Assembly (NCBI GenBank): GCA_022759145.1
Contig: JAEMPV010000016.1
Location: 1,864-65,863, forward strand
Length of the DNA stretch: 64,000 nucleotides
Direction: 5' to 3'
DNA from: Caldisericum sp.
GTDB taxonomy: Bacteria; Caldisericota; Caldisericia; Caldisericales; Caldisericaceae
Shown here: positions 28,919 through 40,997 of the stretch, one piece after another
Layout: each line of letters opens with the position of its first letter
Position numbering within the stretch: position 1 is the stretch's first letter
Program-made: the position numbers and the translations under genes
Notes under the pieces: generated by a model
Database searches by the model: none
What the model was told of the DNA's origin: nothing
What the model saw: only the letters and a program-made list of their open reading frames with translations

Positions 28919-29818
28919 TTATCTTATTGTTAACGATCTAAGTCTTCTTATACGCTCTTCAATCGGTGGATGTGTTGCAAACATTTGATTAATATTCCCA
29001 AAAGGATTTGAAATGAACATATGAGCGGTTGCCTGGGTTGCTACTCTCATCGGTCTTGTATAACTTCCAATTTTCTCGAGTGCACTTGCAAGCCCTTCTG
29101 GATCCCTTATTATATAGGCACCAGTTGCATCGGCAAGGAACTCCCTCTGTCTTGAGATTGCAGCCCTAATTAGCGCAACAATTAGTGGAGCAAGTATCGA
29201 AAGGATGAGCCCGATAATAACAAGTATCGCCGATCCTCCTTCATCTCTATCTCGCCTTCTTCCACCAACCCCCCACCACATGCTTCTAAACATTATATCC
29301 CTTAAAATAAGCACAAGCCCGACAACAACACCAATTACAGTCATAAGAAGTATATCCCTGTTCCTTATATGAGCCGTCTCATGGGCAATTACACCCTGGA
29401 GTTCTTCCCTATTCATCATTGAAAGCAAGCCTGTAGTAACGCATATTGCAGCGTGATTTTGATCTTTTCCCGTTGCAAATGCGTTTGGCTGCATCTCGTC
29501 CATTATATAAACCTTTGGCTTTGGAATACCCGCAGCCAACGCAACCTCTTCAACTACATTATGTAAAACATAATACTCGTTTGGGTCGGCAGGGCGTGCA
29601 TTAACTGAGGCAAGCGCAATTTTATCGGAATTCTCGTAAGCAAACCAGTTGTAAAGGAATATGAAAACAACAAGCGCAACAATCCATGTTGTCCCACCAC
29701 CAAAGTACCACACAAAGAAATATCCTATCCCAAATAGTATCAGGGAAAAAATAGCCATAAAGAAGTATGTTTTTCTTACATTTTCTGCTTGAAGTTCATA
29801 CAAAGTTTTTCTTTCCAT
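28919..29818 (-). CDS. htpX: HtpX-type membrane zinc metalloprotease (M48)
   Basis: 299 residues. Zinc motif HETAH at 146-150 (after GVIAH) with the downstream Glu in [10 protein letters not shown] (about 217). Hydrophobic helices lie at about 17-40, 43-60, 158-176 and 193-212, so the protease domain faces the cytoplasm. HtpX degrades damaged membrane proteins. The start has AAGGAAGG upstream. lemA precedes it by 23 bases on the same strand; the LemA-HtpX pairing recurs in many bacteria. Confidence 0.95.
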   Translation of the reverse strand: MERKTLYELQAENVRKTYFFMAIFSLILFGIGYFFVWYFGGGTTWIVALVVFIFLYNWFAYENSDKIALASVNARPADPNEYYVLHNVVEEVALAAGIPKPKVYIMDEMQPNAFATGKDQNHAAICVTTGLLSMMNREELQGVIAHETAHIRNRDILLMTVIGVVVGLVLILRDIMFRSMWWGVGGRRRDRDEGGSAILVIIGLILSILAPLIVALIRAAISRQREFLADATGAYIIRDPEGLASALEKIGSYTRPMRVATQATAHMFISNPFGNINQMFATHPPIEERIRRLRSLTIR

Positions 29819-29841
29819 ATAACCTTCCTTAAACTACAAAA

Positions 29842-30390
29842 TTAGAATTGAACTTTTACTGGACCTCTTGCTTCCTCCTCAACAGGGTAGTATTCTTTTG
29901 GCGTAAGGTTCATCATTCTTGCAACAAACATATCCGGGATTCTTTGTTGCTTTGCGTTGTATTGCATTACTATGTCATTGTAGAATTGCCTTGCAAAAGC
30001 AATCTTGTTCTCGGTGTTTGTTAATTCTTCCTGCAACTTTAAAAAGTTCTCATTTGCTTTAAGTTCAGGGTAGTTTTCTGCAATAGCAAAAAGAGTCTTT
30101 AGTGTTGCAGAAATTTGGTTGTTTGCATCACCTATATCTTTTACGGATGTAGCACCCATCGCCTTTGCTCTGAGTTCACCTAACTTTTCAAAGATTTCTT
30201 TCTCGTGCGCTGCATAACCTTTTACTGTCTCAACAAGATTTGGAATGAGATCATATCTTCTCTTTAGTTGGACATCAATCTGTGCCCACGCATTTTCAAC
30301 GCGGTTCTTAAGGTTAATGAAACTGTTGTAGGTTGCAATAAACCACAAAACAACCAGGATTAAAATTCCTATCAAAATCCAAATTCCCAT
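29842..30390 (-). CDS. lemA: LemA family protein
   Basis: 182 residues. One N-terminal helix (2-22), then the conserved NRVENAWAQIDVQLKRRYDLIPNLVETVKGY region (in blocks from about 32) and a long helical domain ending in FARQFYNDIVMQYN. This is the usual LemA topology: short N-terminus outside, one helix, cytosolic four-helix bundle. Function is not established, though operon pairing with htpX is common. A TATAAT box on the minus strand at 30408-30413 precedes the GGAGG-preceded start. Confidence 0.93.
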   Translation of the reverse strand: MGIWILIGILILVVLWFIATYNSFINLKNRVENAWAQIDVQLKRRYDLIPNLVETVKGYAAHEKEIFEKLGELRAKAMGATSVKDIGDANNQISATLKTLFAIAENYPELKANENFLKLQEELTNTENKIAFARQFYNDIVMQYNAKQQRIPDMFVARMMNLTPKEYYPVEEEARGPVKVQF

Positions 30391-30431
30391 TTTACACCTC
30401 CTCTTAGATTATACATAAATTTGTGAAAAAA

Positions 30432-30944
30432 CTATGAAAATTTTTCAAAAGACACAACCTCATCAAATGATTTTCTATCTTTCTCAAATACATTACCATT
30501 TTTAGGATACCCAAGTGTAAGAATTGCGCCAACCCTAACATTCTTCGGAATGTTTAAAATACTTTTTACCTCATCTTCGTTAAATGCACCAATCCAGCAA
30601 GTGCCAAGTCCCAAATGTGCCGCTTGAAGCGTCATATGGTCAAGCGCAATGCCAAGGTCAAGGATGTTAGAGTCATACCATCCGCCCATAAGATACCCTT
30701 TTTGCGTAATACAACCAACTATTAATACTGGGGCTTCTCCTACAAATTTCTGATTTGCACAAGCACGAACCATCTTTTTTCTGGTTTCCTCGTTTCTTAC
30801 AACAACAAACTTCCACGGCTGGATATTACAGGCAGACGGCGCAAGACGCCCAGCCTCAAGCACTTCTCTAAGTTTTTCCTCTTCAACTTCCTTGTTTAGA
30901 TAGCTTCGAACAGACCTTCTTTTCAAAATTGCTTCCAATATCAT
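30432..30944 (-). CDS. Nitroreductase family FMN protein
   Basis: 170 residues, typical of small nitroreductases. FMN-binding features: the N-terminal KRRSVRSY (8-15), [19 protein letters not shown] (about 31-49, in two blocks) and the C-terminal [11 protein letters not shown] with LTLGYP. The family reduces quinones, nitro compounds and flavins with NAD(P)H; the real substrate cannot be told. Its start overlaps the gatB stop by four bases, making it the last gene of the ligA-gatCAB run. Confidence 0.9.
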   Translation of the reverse strand: MILEAILKRRSVRSYLNKEVEEEKLREVLEAGRLAPSACNIQPWKFVVVRNEETRKKMVRACANQKFVGEAPVLIVGCITQKGYLMGGWYDSNILDLGIALDHMTLQAAHLGLGTCWIGAFNEDEVKSILNIPKNVRVGAILTLGYPKNGNVFEKDRKSFDEVVSFEKFS

Positions 30945-32389
30945 ACATTACCACCTTCCAGCTTCGATAATTCTTCATTTAATATTTTGTTCACAAGTTC
31001 TGGCTTGCCCTTTCCCTTTAATTCTTTCATAGCTTGCCCTACCAAGAATCCGAATACCTGTTTTTTCCCAGACAAGTACTGTGATACAGGAGTAGGATTA
31101 TTATTAATTACCTTTATAATAACCTCTCTTAAGTAACTTTCATCGGTAACCTGTATCAATCCCTTGCTTTCAATAATTTCTTTTACGGATTTTTTAGTTT
31201 CAACACTCTCTTCGATGACGCTTTTTGCAATGTTTGTGGAAATCTGTCCCGAGTCAAGATAGGAAAATAGTTCCTTAAAGGAATCAACCCCAAACGAGAG
31301 GTTTTCAATATCCAAACCAATCTTATTGAGAATCCCGAGAATGTTAACAAGGAAAAAGTTTGCAACCTCTTTAGGATGAGAAACCTCTCTTACTATATTT
31401 TCAAAGTAATCTGCATACTTCTTATTGTAGGCAATTGTTCTTGCATAATCCTCCTGAAGCCCGTAGGTCTCAATGTATCTAATCGCTTTTTTGTGAGGAA
31501 GTTCTGGAATTTCTTTCTTCAGTTCATCAACATAATCCTTTGATAAAACAAGCGGTGGTAAATCTGGCTCTGGAAAGTATCTATAGTCATTTAACTCTTC
31601 TTTTACCCTCATAGGTTTAGTCGTCCCTTCCTTCTCATCGAAGTGACGGGTCTCCCTGACTATCCTCTCCCCATTTTCAAGCGCTTTCACTTGCCTTTCT
31701 ATCTCAAAATCAATCGCCCTTTTTACACTTCTAAACGAGTTAAGGTTTTTTATTTCAACCTTCGTGCCTCTATTTTCGTCCTTAGAAACAGAGACATTTA
31801 CATCACACCTGAGCGCACCTTTTTCCATATCTCCAGAAGATACACCAAGGTATCTTACAATACTTCGTAAAAGAGTTAAAAACTCATATGCTTCGTCACC
31901 AGATTCAAAGTCCGGATATGTTACAATTTCCATAAGGGGAACCCCAGACCTATTAAAATCAATAAAAGAATATTCTGATTCAGTAATATCGCCTATGTGT
32001 ATTGATTTTCCTGAATCTTCCTCGATATGCCCTCTTTCTATTCTTATTTTCTTAACTTTTCCTTCCATAGGGATTTCAAGAAATCCTTCAAAGCCAAGAG
32101 GAAGTGAGTACTGAGTTATTTGATACCCCTTCGGAAGATCGGGATAAAAGTAGTTTTTCCTGTAAAAAGTGGAAGTAAGGTTTATGTTTAAGTTCAAGGC
32201 ATGAGCAAGTTTAATTCCATATTTCACCGCCTCTTTATTTATAACAGGAAGAGCACCAGGAAGCCCAAGACAAACCGGGCAAACATGTGTGTTCGGCGGA
32301 TCGCCAAATTCAGTGCTACAACTACAGAACATTTTTGATTTTGTTGAAAGTTGAATGTGTATCTCAAGGCCAATTGTTGGCTTATACAT
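30941..32389 (-). CDS. gatB: Aspartyl/glutamyl-tRNA amidotransferase subunit B
   Basis: 482 residues from the ATG at 32389 ([14 protein letters not shown]), which has GGAGG upstream; the longer open frame is not used. GatB_N kinase-like domain with [31 protein letters not shown] (zinc-site cysteines), [17 protein letters not shown], and [11 protein letters not shown]; a YqeY-like C-terminal domain ends with [20 protein letters not shown]. GatB activates the side chain of Glu-tRNA(Gln) or Asp-tRNA(Asn) by phosphorylation. It overlaps the end of gatA by eight bases. Confidence 0.97.
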   Translation of the reverse strand: MYKPTIGLEIHIQLSTKSKMFCSCSTEFGDPPNTHVCPVCLGLPGALPVINKEAVKYGIKLAHALNLNINLTSTFYRKNYFYPDLPKGYQITQYSLPLGFEGFLEIPMEGKVKKIRIERGHIEEDSGKSIHIGDITESEYSFIDFNRSGVPLMEIVTYPDFESGDEAYEFLTLLRSIVRYLGVSSGDMEKGALRCDVNVSVSKDENRGTKVEIKNLNSFRSVKRAIDFEIERQVKALENGERIVRETRHFDEKEGTTKPMRVKEELNDYRYFPEPDLPPLVLSKDYVDELKKEIPELPHKKAIRYIETYGLQEDYARTIAYNKKYADYFENIVREVSHPKEVANFFLVNILGILNKIGLDIENLSFGVDSFKELFSYLDSGQISTNIAKSVIEESVETKKSVKEIIESKGLIQVTDESYLREVIIKVINNNPTPVSQYLSGKKQVFGFLVGQAMKELKGKGKPELVNKILNEELSKLEGGNV

Positions 32390-33806
32390 GGCTTTCCTCC
32401 TCAAGGACATATGCAAAATTCAAAAGCTCGCCCTCATTAAACCACTTACCAATAACCTGGAGTCCAATAGGAAGTCCTGTTTTATCGTATCCAAAAGGAA
32501 CAGATACTGCAGGGAGATATGCAAGATTAATAGGAGTTGTAAAAACATCACTCAAATACATCTCAAGCGGCGTTGCCTTTGCTCCAAATTTGAATGCAGT
32601 TGTTGGTGTTGTAGGCGTAAGAATTGCATCGCAATCATCAAAGGCTTTCTTAAATTCCTCAAAAATTAGTCTCCTTACTTTTGATGCCTTAAGGTAATAC
32701 TCATCGTAATAACCCTCCGAAAGAGCAAACGTCCCAATAAGAATTCTCCTCTTTACTTCTTTACCGAAACCATTTGTCCTTGTATCCTCGTAGAAATCTC
32801 TTAAGTTTTCGCCACTTCCCTCAAACCCATAGCGTATACCGTCGTATCGAGCAAGGTTCGCTGAGGCTTCTGACGGTGCAATAAGATAATAAACTGAAAG
32901 AGCGTATTTAAGATGAGGAAGAGAAATTTCTACAATCTCTGCACCATTATTTTCAAATACCTTAAGAGCGGAAGAGAAGGCATCACTTATTTCCTCTTGA
33001 ATAGAAAAATCTCTTATCTCTTTAATTATACCAATCCTTTTACCTTTTATGTCACCCGTAAGATACTCCTCAAAGTTTTCAGTCGGAACATTTGCAGTAG
33101 TTGAGTCATGAGGATCAAAACCCGAAATGACAGAAAGTAATCTTGCAACATCCGCAACGCTTCTTCCAATCGGACCAATAACATCAAGAGAGGAACCAAA
33201 TGCAACAAGACCATATCTTGAAACCCTTCCGTATGTAGGCTTGAGCCCTACAACTCCACAGAATGATGCAGGTTGCCTAACGGAGCCCCCCGTATCCGAG
33301 CCAAGCGCAACAAGTGCCTCCTTCGCCCTAACCGAAGCAGCAGAACCACCAGAAGAACCACCAGGAACATACTCAAGGTTTACAGGATTCTTTGTTTTGA
33401 AGAAAGCCGAGTTTTCAGTTGATGACCCCATTGCAAATTCGTCGAGATTCGTTTTACCAATGATAATAGCACCTTCATTTTTTATCTTTTCGGTAACAGT
33501 TGCATCATATGGTGCAATGTAACCTTTAAGGATCTTCGAACCTGCCGTAAGTTCAAAATCTTTTACAGAGATATTATCTTTAATGGCTATAGGCACACCA
33601 AGAAGTTTCCCAACCTTGTTATCGCTTTCATCAATCTCTTCTGCCTTCTTTACTGCATAATCAGAGAAAACACTTAGAAATGCCTGTATGTCTTTATCGA
33701 GTTTGTCTATGTTTTTTAAGTAACTTTCAACAACTTCCTTTGCTTTTAACTCTTTTGATTTTATTTTTGAGACAACTTCAGCAATCCTTAATTCTGTTAT
33801 TTCCAT
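32382..33806 (-). CDS. gatA: Aspartyl/glutamyl-tRNA amidotransferase subunit A
   Basis: 474 residues. The amidase Ser-cisSer-Lys triad is visible as Lys76 (PIAIKDN), Ser151 in [12 protein letters not shown] and Ser175 in [10 protein letters not shown]. GatA releases ammonia from glutamine and channels it to GatB. It lies between gatC (one base gap) and gatB (eight-base overlap). Presence of GatCAB suggests that at least one of GlnRS and AsnRS is missing or backed up; the window contains tRNA-Gln(TTG) and a free-asparagine synthetase, so the Gln route is the likelier need. Confidence 0.97.
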   Translation of the reverse strand: MEITELRIAEVVSKIKSKELKAKEVVESYLKNIDKLDKDIQAFLSVFSDYAVKKAEEIDESDNKVGKLLGVPIAIKDNISVKDFELTAGSKILKGYIAPYDATVTEKIKNEGAIIIGKTNLDEFAMGSSTENSAFFKTKNPVNLEYVPGGSSGGSAASVRAKEALVALGSDTGGSVRQPASFCGVVGLKPTYGRVSRYGLVAFGSSLDVIGPIGRSVADVARLLSVISGFDPHDSTTANVPTENFEEYLTGDIKGKRIGIIKEIRDFSIQEEISDAFSSALKVFENNGAEIVEISLPHLKYALSVYYLIAPSEASANLARYDGIRYGFEGSGENLRDFYEDTRTNGFGKEVKRRILIGTFALSEGYYDEYYLKASKVRRLIFEEFKKAFDDCDAILTPTTPTTAFKFGAKATPLEMYLSDVFTTPINLAYLPAVSVPFGYDKTGLPIGLQVIGKWFNEGELLNFAYVLEEESHV

Positions 33807-33807
33807 A

Positions 33808-34089
33808 TTACTCTCCTATAATCCTTTTCACCTTGAAGTATCCATCGCCAAATAGTTCTCTAAGTCTTTCGAGGTCTTTTATGGTTAATCCATCTTTTAC
33901 AACATCCTCTCTTAGAACCAATTCTATTTTCTCACCGTACACCATAGGCTCAACACCTGTAGTATCGACTTCTTTGAGGTTTTCGAAATAACTTATAATC
34001 TCTTCAAGATCTTTTGCAATTGACTCTTTTTCGCTCTCATCCAACCTTAGAGCAGCAAGTTTTTCTATTCTTTCAAGGTCAATTTTCAT
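33808..34089 (-). CDS. gatC: Aspartyl/glutamyl-tRNA amidotransferase subunit C
   Basis: 93 residues. IEKLAALRLDESEKESIAKDLEEIISYFENLKEVDTTGVEP is the standard GatC pattern (here split across residues 8-48), followed by LREDVVKDGL. GatC is the small belt that stabilises GatA on GatB. GGAGG lies upstream of the start. It begins five bases after the ligA stop. Confidence 0.95.
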   Translation of the reverse strand: MKIDLERIEKLAALRLDESEKESIAKDLEEIISYFENLKEVDTTGVEPMVYGEKIELVLREDVVKDGLTIKDLERLRELFGDGYFKVKRIIGE

Positions 34090-34094
34090 AAGTT

Positions 34095-36137
<2,043 letters not shown>

Positions 36138-36148
36138 TTACTTATTCA

Positions 36149-37318
36149 CTACTTTGTGAGTACTTTAAGTTCAACCCCCTCAATGATATAAACATTTTGT
36201 GAGTTTTGAGAAACTATAAAAATTGGATTATCGGTAGTGAAAGCCTTTATGAAACGTCCAATCTCTCGATCCCGCGAATCCTTTATTATCGCCTGATAAA
36301 AAATTGTCCCCTGAGGATTAATGTTTTTGTATATAAACGCCTTAACCTTAGCTCCTTCAAGATACTCATAAGGTGTAAAATCCGTTTTTGGCAAGTTATT
36401 CAAAAGATTCCCTCTTGAATCGTAGAAGTAGAAACCCGAGTTTGTGGCGAAGACTACTTTCTTATTACCTATGAAGATGTTGTTAATGTTACTGTCAAAA
36501 CTCGTCTTTGCAAGTTGTGAAAGAGAATTAGTATAGAAATATACAGGCAAAGTACTTTTTGCATTACCATTTTGGGAAGATTCTGCGTTAATTACTTTAT
36601 ACCCTGCAACTATATTTCCATTTGTGAAATACGCAAAAGCATTGCTTATGGAACTTGTTTGTTTTTCTCCAATTGAGGTTTTAGCTACAATTCTTGAACC
36701 ATTAAGGAGATATAAGTCTCCTCCCTCAAGAATGAATGCAACAGCACCGGTTGAGTCTATTGAAATTTGAGAATTCTGACCCATGTCAGGAACAACATCC
36801 TTTGCAACTACTTTGCCGCTTTTATCAATGGTTACTATTAAGTATGAAAGGTCTTTAAGAGATTGGAAAAGAAGTTTCGTACCACCGTCGTTTAAAAAAG
36901 TAGCAAAAGGATCTCTTGGTATGTAGTTATCAAAGCCCACATTGAAAAGTTCTTTGAAATCTTTATCAAGAATGTGGAACTTAACACCTGCAATAAAAAC
37001 AGATCCATCGGAAGGATTAGAAACAAGACCGAATATTTTATCATCAATTTTCTTGCTAAACTGCACTTTCCCCGAATTATCAACATAGGCAATGTAGCCT
37101 TGAGAATTTCCTATTAAAACTCCATCCTTATACGAAATTGCGGCAGTGGGCGGCTCCTGAAAAGCTTTTAATGTTTTTTCGTTTAAAACAATCTGCTTAA
37201 TAAAGAAAAGCCTGTAGATTATAAGTCCTGCAGAAATTAAAAGGAAAAAAGTCAACAAAATTAAAATTATCTGCTTTTTAGAAAGCCTCTTAACTTGTTT
37301 TGTATTTTTGTTTTTCAT
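36149..37318 (-). CDS. Membrane-anchored PQQ/beta-propeller-like protein of unknown function
   Basis: 389 residues. One hydrophobic helix at about 16-38 follows a Lys-rich start (NKNTKQVKRLSKKQ), so this is a type II membrane protein with the bulk outside. The rest shows repeated short beta blades of the kind GVLIGNSQGYIAYVDNSGKV, GSVFIAGVKFHILDKDF, IVTIDKSGKVVA and VAFILEGGDLYLLNGS, suggestive of a six- to eight-bladed propeller like BamB or PQQ-binding proteins. No catalytic motif is seen. It lies 23 bases upstream of ligA. The promoter leaves six bases before the ATG, so the mRNA is probably leaderless. Confidence 0.7.
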   Translation of the reverse strand: MKNKNTKQVKRLSKKQIILILLTFFLLISAGLIIYRLFFIKQIVLNEKTLKAFQEPPTAAISYKDGVLIGNSQGYIAYVDNSGKVQFSKKIDDKIFGLVSNPSDGSVFIAGVKFHILDKDFKELFNVGFDNYIPRDPFATFLNDGGTKLLFQSLKDLSYLIVTIDKSGKVVAKDVVPDMGQNSQISIDSTGAVAFILEGGDLYLLNGSRIVAKTSIGEKQTSSISNAFAYFTNGNIVAGYKVINAESSQNGNAKSTLPVYFYTNSLSQLAKTSFDSNINNIFIGNKKVVFATNSGFYFYDSRGNLLNNLPKTDFTPYEYLEGAKVKAFIYKNINPQGTIFYQAIIKDSRDREIGRFIKAFTTDNPIFIVSQNSQNVYIIEGVELKVLTK

Positions 37319-37324
37319 GCTTCA

Positions 37325-37352
37325 ATTGTATGTGAATTTGCTTTTTAGTCAA
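37325..37352 (-). promoter_or_regulatory. Promoter of the propeller-ligA-gatCAB run, leaderless
   Basis: Minus-strand TTGACT (37347-37352), 16-base spacer, TACAAT (37325-37330), then six bases (TGAAGC) to the ATG. Confidence 0.65.
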
Positions 37353-37399
37353 GATGTATATTCAATTGCCTTGAAATATGCTATTCAAAAGTAACTTTT

Positions 37400-37408
37400 T
37401 GCTATAAT
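37400..37408 (+). promoter_or_regulatory. Extended -10 promoter of the OPT transporter gene
   Basis: TGCTATAAT (37400-37408) with no good -35 box; a TGN extension often compensates for that. The ATG lies 40 bases downstream with GGAGG at 37437. Confidence 0.5.
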
Positions 37409-37448
37409 ATAGCGGGTTTGGGTGAAAAAATAATGCGGAGGAAGTTTA

Positions 37449-39035
37449 ATGCAGGAAAAACTTGCAAAGGAATTAAGACTTAGAACTATTGTTATTGCTG
37501 CGTTAGGCAGTGCTGTAATCTCAATGAGTTCCATCTATGTTGCACTAAGAATGGGGGCGCTTCCCTGGCCAACTATTTTTGTTGCAATTGTTTCAATGGC
37601 TGTATTAAAAGCCCTCAAGAACACAAATCTCAAAGAAATTAATGTTGCTCATACAGGAATGTCTGCAGGTGCACTTGTTGCAGGAGGTATTGCCTTCACA
37701 ATCCCAGGTATCTGGATGATCAGCGAAAATGTACAGGTTAATTTTCTTTATGTCTTTCTTACCTCACTTATCGGGGCGCTTATAGGCGTTTTTATGGTAG
37801 TCCTGATAAGAGAATTCTTCATCGAAAAGTCAAACTTGCCGTATCCAGTCGGTGTTGCAACCGCACAAACTCTTATTGCTGGCGACGAAGGTGGAAAAAA
37901 ATCAAAAATTGTTTTTTCTTCGTTAACGTTATCCGCAATTTTTACCTTTTTGCGTGATGGTTTTTCGAAAATTCCACAGGCAATTATGATAAAGGGCCTC
38001 GAAAACTATGGGATAGGCTTTTTTATGTCACCTATGGCTTTCGGCATCGGGTACATAATTGGTATCTTTTACATGGGCATCTGGTTTGTAGGCAGTGTCA
38101 TCGGTAATATTTTAATCCCTGTATTCTTCTCAACCTCCCTTGGAGGAATTGATAAGGCAGTTATTTTCAAGAACAATCTTGGTATAGGTTTGATTATTGG
38201 TGGAGGTATCGCACTACTCATAAAGGACATTATTCCAAAACTTGACACAATTTTTAAAAACGCCTTTCAAAAATTAAATGTGTCTTATAAGATACTTGCA
38301 GTTGTTTTGGTTGCAATCCTCGGTATAGAAATTTATTTCCTTAAATTGGGCATTGTAGCAAGCATATTAACCCTCGTAGGTGCTTCTGTTTCCGTAGTAA
38401 TGGCTGCATACACTGATGGTGCAACTGGAATAGTTCCAATGGAGATTTTCGGAATTATTATCCTCCTTTTCATTAAACTTGTGGTAGGTGCAAAAACGCT
38501 TTCATATCTTCCACTATTTGCTGTTGCATGCATTGTTGCGGTTGCAAGCGGAGTTGCTGGAGACAATTTACAGGATTTTAAAACAGGTTCGATCATTGGG
38601 ACAAATCCAAACGCACAGGTTATTTCTGAACTCGTAGGTGCTATTGTTGGTGCAGTCTTCGGCTCTCTTGCGCTTTTTATCCTTCACGCTGCATACGGAA
38701 AAATGGGACCCAATACATTTCTTGTTGCACCACAAGCATATGCAGTGTCGCAGATGATACAGGGACTTTCGGATCCAAGAAGTTTCACTTTCGGGCTTTT
38801 GACTGGGTTTGTCCTGTACTTTTTCAAAGTTCCATCTATGATTCTTGGTATAGGTATTTATCTTCCTTTTATAATCTCACTTACTGCATTCCTTGGAAGC
38901 TCTTTGAGAGTTATTATTGATAAGTTCTTCCCGAAGCAGAGCGAAAACCTCACTCTTGTTTCCTCTGGACTTTTAGGTGGAGAAGGGTTCGCAGGAACAA
39001 TTGTTGCAATTGTTAAGTTTATTTGGAGGCTCTAA
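37449..39035 (+). CDS. OPT family oligopeptide/metal-chelate transporter
   Basis: 528 residues and roughly 14 hydrophobic helices. OPT signatures: ALRMGALPWPT in the first loop, LPYPVGVATAQTLIAGDEGGKKS (in two blocks near residue 130), and GVAGDNLQDFKTGSIIGTNP (about 368-387), which is highly diagnostic. Prokaryotic OPT proteins import oligopeptides with protons; some plant relatives carry metal-nicotianamine. The next gene, a P1-family aminopeptidase, overlaps by one base (TAATG), suggesting peptide uptake coupled to breakdown. Confidence 0.9.
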   Translation: MQEKLAKELRLRTIVIAALGSAVISMSSIYVALRMGALPWPTIFVAIVSMAVLKALKNTNLKEINVAHTGMSAGALVAGGIAFTIPGIWMISENVQVNFLYVFLTSLIGALIGVFMVVLIREFFIEKSNLPYPVGVATAQTLIAGDEGGKKSKIVFSSLTLSAIFTFLRDGFSKIPQAIMIKGLENYGIGFFMSPMAFGIGYIIGIFYMGIWFVGSVIGNILIPVFFSTSLGGIDKAVIFKNNLGIGLIIGGGIALLIKDIIPKLDTIFKNAFQKLNVSYKILAVVLVAILGIEIYFLKLGIVASILTLVGASVSVVMAAYTDGATGIVPMEIFGIIILLFIKLVVGAKTLSYLPLFAVACIVAVASGVAGDNLQDFKTGSIIGTNPNAQVISELVGAIVGAVFGSLALFILHAAYGKMGPNTFLVAPQAYAVSQMIQGLSDPRSFTFGLLTGFVLYFFKVPSMILGIGIYLPFIISLTAFLGSSLRVIIDKFFPKQSENLTLVSSGLLGGEGFAGTIVAIVKFIWRL

Positions 39036-39985
39036 TGGGAAGCATTACAGATGTAAAAGGTGTTCTTGTTGGAAATTATGAAGATTTTAATAATATAACT
39101 GGTGCAACCGCAATCATTATTGAGAAAGGAGCAACCGCCTCTGTAGATGTAAGGGGGGGTGCTCCCGGCACAAGGGAAACAGACCTTCTAAACCCGGAAA
39201 ATCTTGTCGAATATGTTAATGCAATCTATATTGGCGGAGGAAGCGCTTTGGGTCTTGAAGGTGCAAGTGGGGTATCGAGATTTTTAGAAGAGAAAAATAT
39301 AGGTTTCGATACCGGCGTAAAAAAGGTTCCTATTGTAAGCGGTGCAATTATTTTTGACCTTTCAATTGGAAATCCCGTTTATCCTGATTTAAATGCAGGG
39401 TATATTGCAGCAAAAAACGCAACGGATAATTTTAACCTGAACGGAAATGTTGGTGCTGGCGTTGGTGCAACCGTTGGAAAAATAAGAGGAATGGAATTTG
39501 CAATGAAAGGCGGACTTGGGACTGAAAGCATAAAACTTGGAGATCTTGTTGTTGGGGCTCTTGTTGTCATAAATGCGCTTGGAGACATCTATGACTTTGA
39601 CAACAAAATTATTGCAGGTGCCTTGAACGACCAGAAAGACGGCTTCATAAATACTGAGGAATTTATTCTCAAGGCTCACTCAACACAGGTTCCCTTCAAA
39701 AACACAACAGTTGGAGTAGTTGCAACTAATGCGAAACTCACGAAGAGCAAACTTAAGCGACTTGCTATAATCTCGCATGATGCAATTGGAAGGAGAATAA
39801 AGCCGTCCCATACAATCTTCGACGGGGATACCATATTTACTATTGCAACAAATGAAGTTGAGTTTGAAGACCTCTTAACCCTTGGTGTGCTTTTTGAGAG
39901 TGTGCTTGAAAAAGCGATAATAAAAGCGGTAGTTAACGCAAAAAGTCTGGGAAACATTAAGGCATTTGCCGATTTTAGAATATAA
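39035..39985 (+). CDS. P1 (S58, DmpA-like) family aminopeptidase
   Basis: 316 residues from the ATG at 39035, preferred over an in-frame TTG that lies at its ribosome-binding site (TTGGAGG). Family blocks: VLVGNYEDFNNITGAT, ASVDVRGGAPGTRETDLL, YIGGGSALGLEGASGV, and the autocleavage region FKNTTVGVVATNAKLTK (about residue 228), where a Thr/Ser becomes the N-terminal nucleophile of the small subunit. The family includes L-aminopeptidase/D-Ala-esterases and beta-peptidases. Overlap with the OPT gene suggests it trims imported peptides. Confidence 0.92.
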   Translation: MGSITDVKGVLVGNYEDFNNITGATAIIIEKGATASVDVRGGAPGTRETDLLNPENLVEYVNAIYIGGGSALGLEGASGVSRFLEEKNIGFDTGVKKVPIVSGAIIFDLSIGNPVYPDLNAGYIAAKNATDNFNLNGNVGAGVGATVGKIRGMEFAMKGGLGTESIKLGDLVVGALVVINALGDIYDFDNKIIAGALNDQKDGFINTEEFILKAHSTQVPFKNTTVGVVATNAKLTKSKLKRLAIISHDAIGRRIKPSHTIFDGDTIFTIATNEVEFEDLLTLGVLFESVLEKAIIKAVVNAKSLGNIKAFADFRI

Positions 39986-40006
39986 TATTTATAAAGGAGG
40001 CTTAAA

Positions 40007-40471
40007 ATGGTTGAAGAAAACAAGTTAGCGCCAGATTTTGAATTGAAAGATTCCGAAGGCAATTTAGTTAAGTTGAGCGACTTTAGAGGAAAAACTGTAA
40101 TACTTTACTTCTATCCAAAGGCACTTACTTCAGGATGCACGAAAGAAGCCCAGGACTTCAGAGACAATTACGAAGAGATTAAAAAACTTGGAACAGAAGT
40201 TATTGGCGTTAGCGGTGACAAGGTGGAAACGATAAAAAAATTCAAGCAAAAGGAGAATCTTCCATTTATTCTTCTTAGTGACGAAGGCTTCAAAGTTTCA
40301 ACCGAATACGGAGTATACAAAGAGAAAAGTATGTATGGAAAAAAGTATATGGGCATAGAAAGGTCAACTTTCATAATCGATAAGGATGGTATTGTAAGAA
40401 AAATAATGAGAAAGGTTAAGGTACCAAACCATGTAAAAGAAGTAATCGAAGAAATTAAAAAATTGGGGTGA
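40007..40471 (+). CDS. bcp: Thioredoxin-dependent peroxiredoxin, Bcp/PrxQ type
   Basis: 154 residues. APDFELKDSEGN at the start and the peroxidatic Cys44 in YFYPKALTSGCTKEA. Most Bcp proteins have PxxxTPGCTxEAC with a second cysteine five residues later; here that position is Gln49 and no other cysteine occurs, so this is a one-cysteine version needing an external thiol partner. It reduces peroxides. AGGAGG precedes the start. Gap to the next gene is four bases. Confidence 0.94.
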   Translation: MVEENKLAPDFELKDSEGNLVKLSDFRGKTVILYFYPKALTSGCTKEAQDFRDNYEEIKKLGTEVIGVSGDKVETIKKFKQKENLPFILLSDEGFKVSTEYGVYKEKSMYGKKYMGIERSTFIIDKDGIVRKIMRKVKVPNHVKEVIEEIKKLG

Positions 40472-40475
40472 GAGT

Positions 40476-40988
40476 ATGAAGGCACTTATAATCGTTGATA
40501 TGCTTAAGGACTTTGTTGAAGACTGGGGGGCACTTAAAATAAACGGTGCAAAAACCATTATCCCTTATATAAAGGAATTAAAAGACCAATTTAAAAAGGA
40601 AAATCTTCCGGTTATCTATCTTGCCGATGCGCACGACAAATATGACAAAGAATTCGCTATCTGGCCACCACATTGTGTAGAAGGAACTGTCGGAGCAGAG
40701 GTTGTTGACGAACTAAAACCTGAAGAAGGTGATATATTAATAAAAAAGAAAACTTATTCAGGCTTTTTCAACACAAATTTGGACGAAACTCTAAAGTCTC
40801 TTAATGTCAATGAAGTTTATATCGTAGGTGTTGCAACAAATATATGTGTCCACTACACAGCATCGGATGCAGTTCTCAGAGGATACAAAGTTGTGATTCC
40901 ATGGAAATGTACAAAAGGCGTAACCGAAGAAGACGAAGCATATATGAAAAAACACTTCGAGAATGTCTTAAAGGTAACCATAATTTAG
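40476..40988 (+). CDS. Isochorismatase/nicotinamidase-family cysteine hydrolase
   Basis: 170 residues. The catalytic triad of the family is visible as Asp8 (IIVDML), a Lys in the KKKTYSGF block (about 90-92) and Cys124 in GVATNICVHYTA, with the cis-peptide VAT before it; Asp51 and His53 (ADAHD) are candidate metal ligands as in nicotinamidases. Nicotinamide deamidation in NAD salvage is the likeliest reaction, but close relatives hydrolyse other amides. GTG-AG spacing places it four bases after bcp. Confidence 0.85.
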   Translation: MKALIIVDMLKDFVEDWGALKINGAKTIIPYIKELKDQFKKENLPVIYLADAHDKYDKEFAIWPPHCVEGTVGAEVVDELKPEEGDILIKKKTYSGFFNTNLDETLKSLNVNEVYIVGVATNICVHYTASDAVLRGYKVVIPWKCTKGVTEEDEAYMKKHFENVLKVTII

Positions 40989-40997
40989 GAGGGTAAT

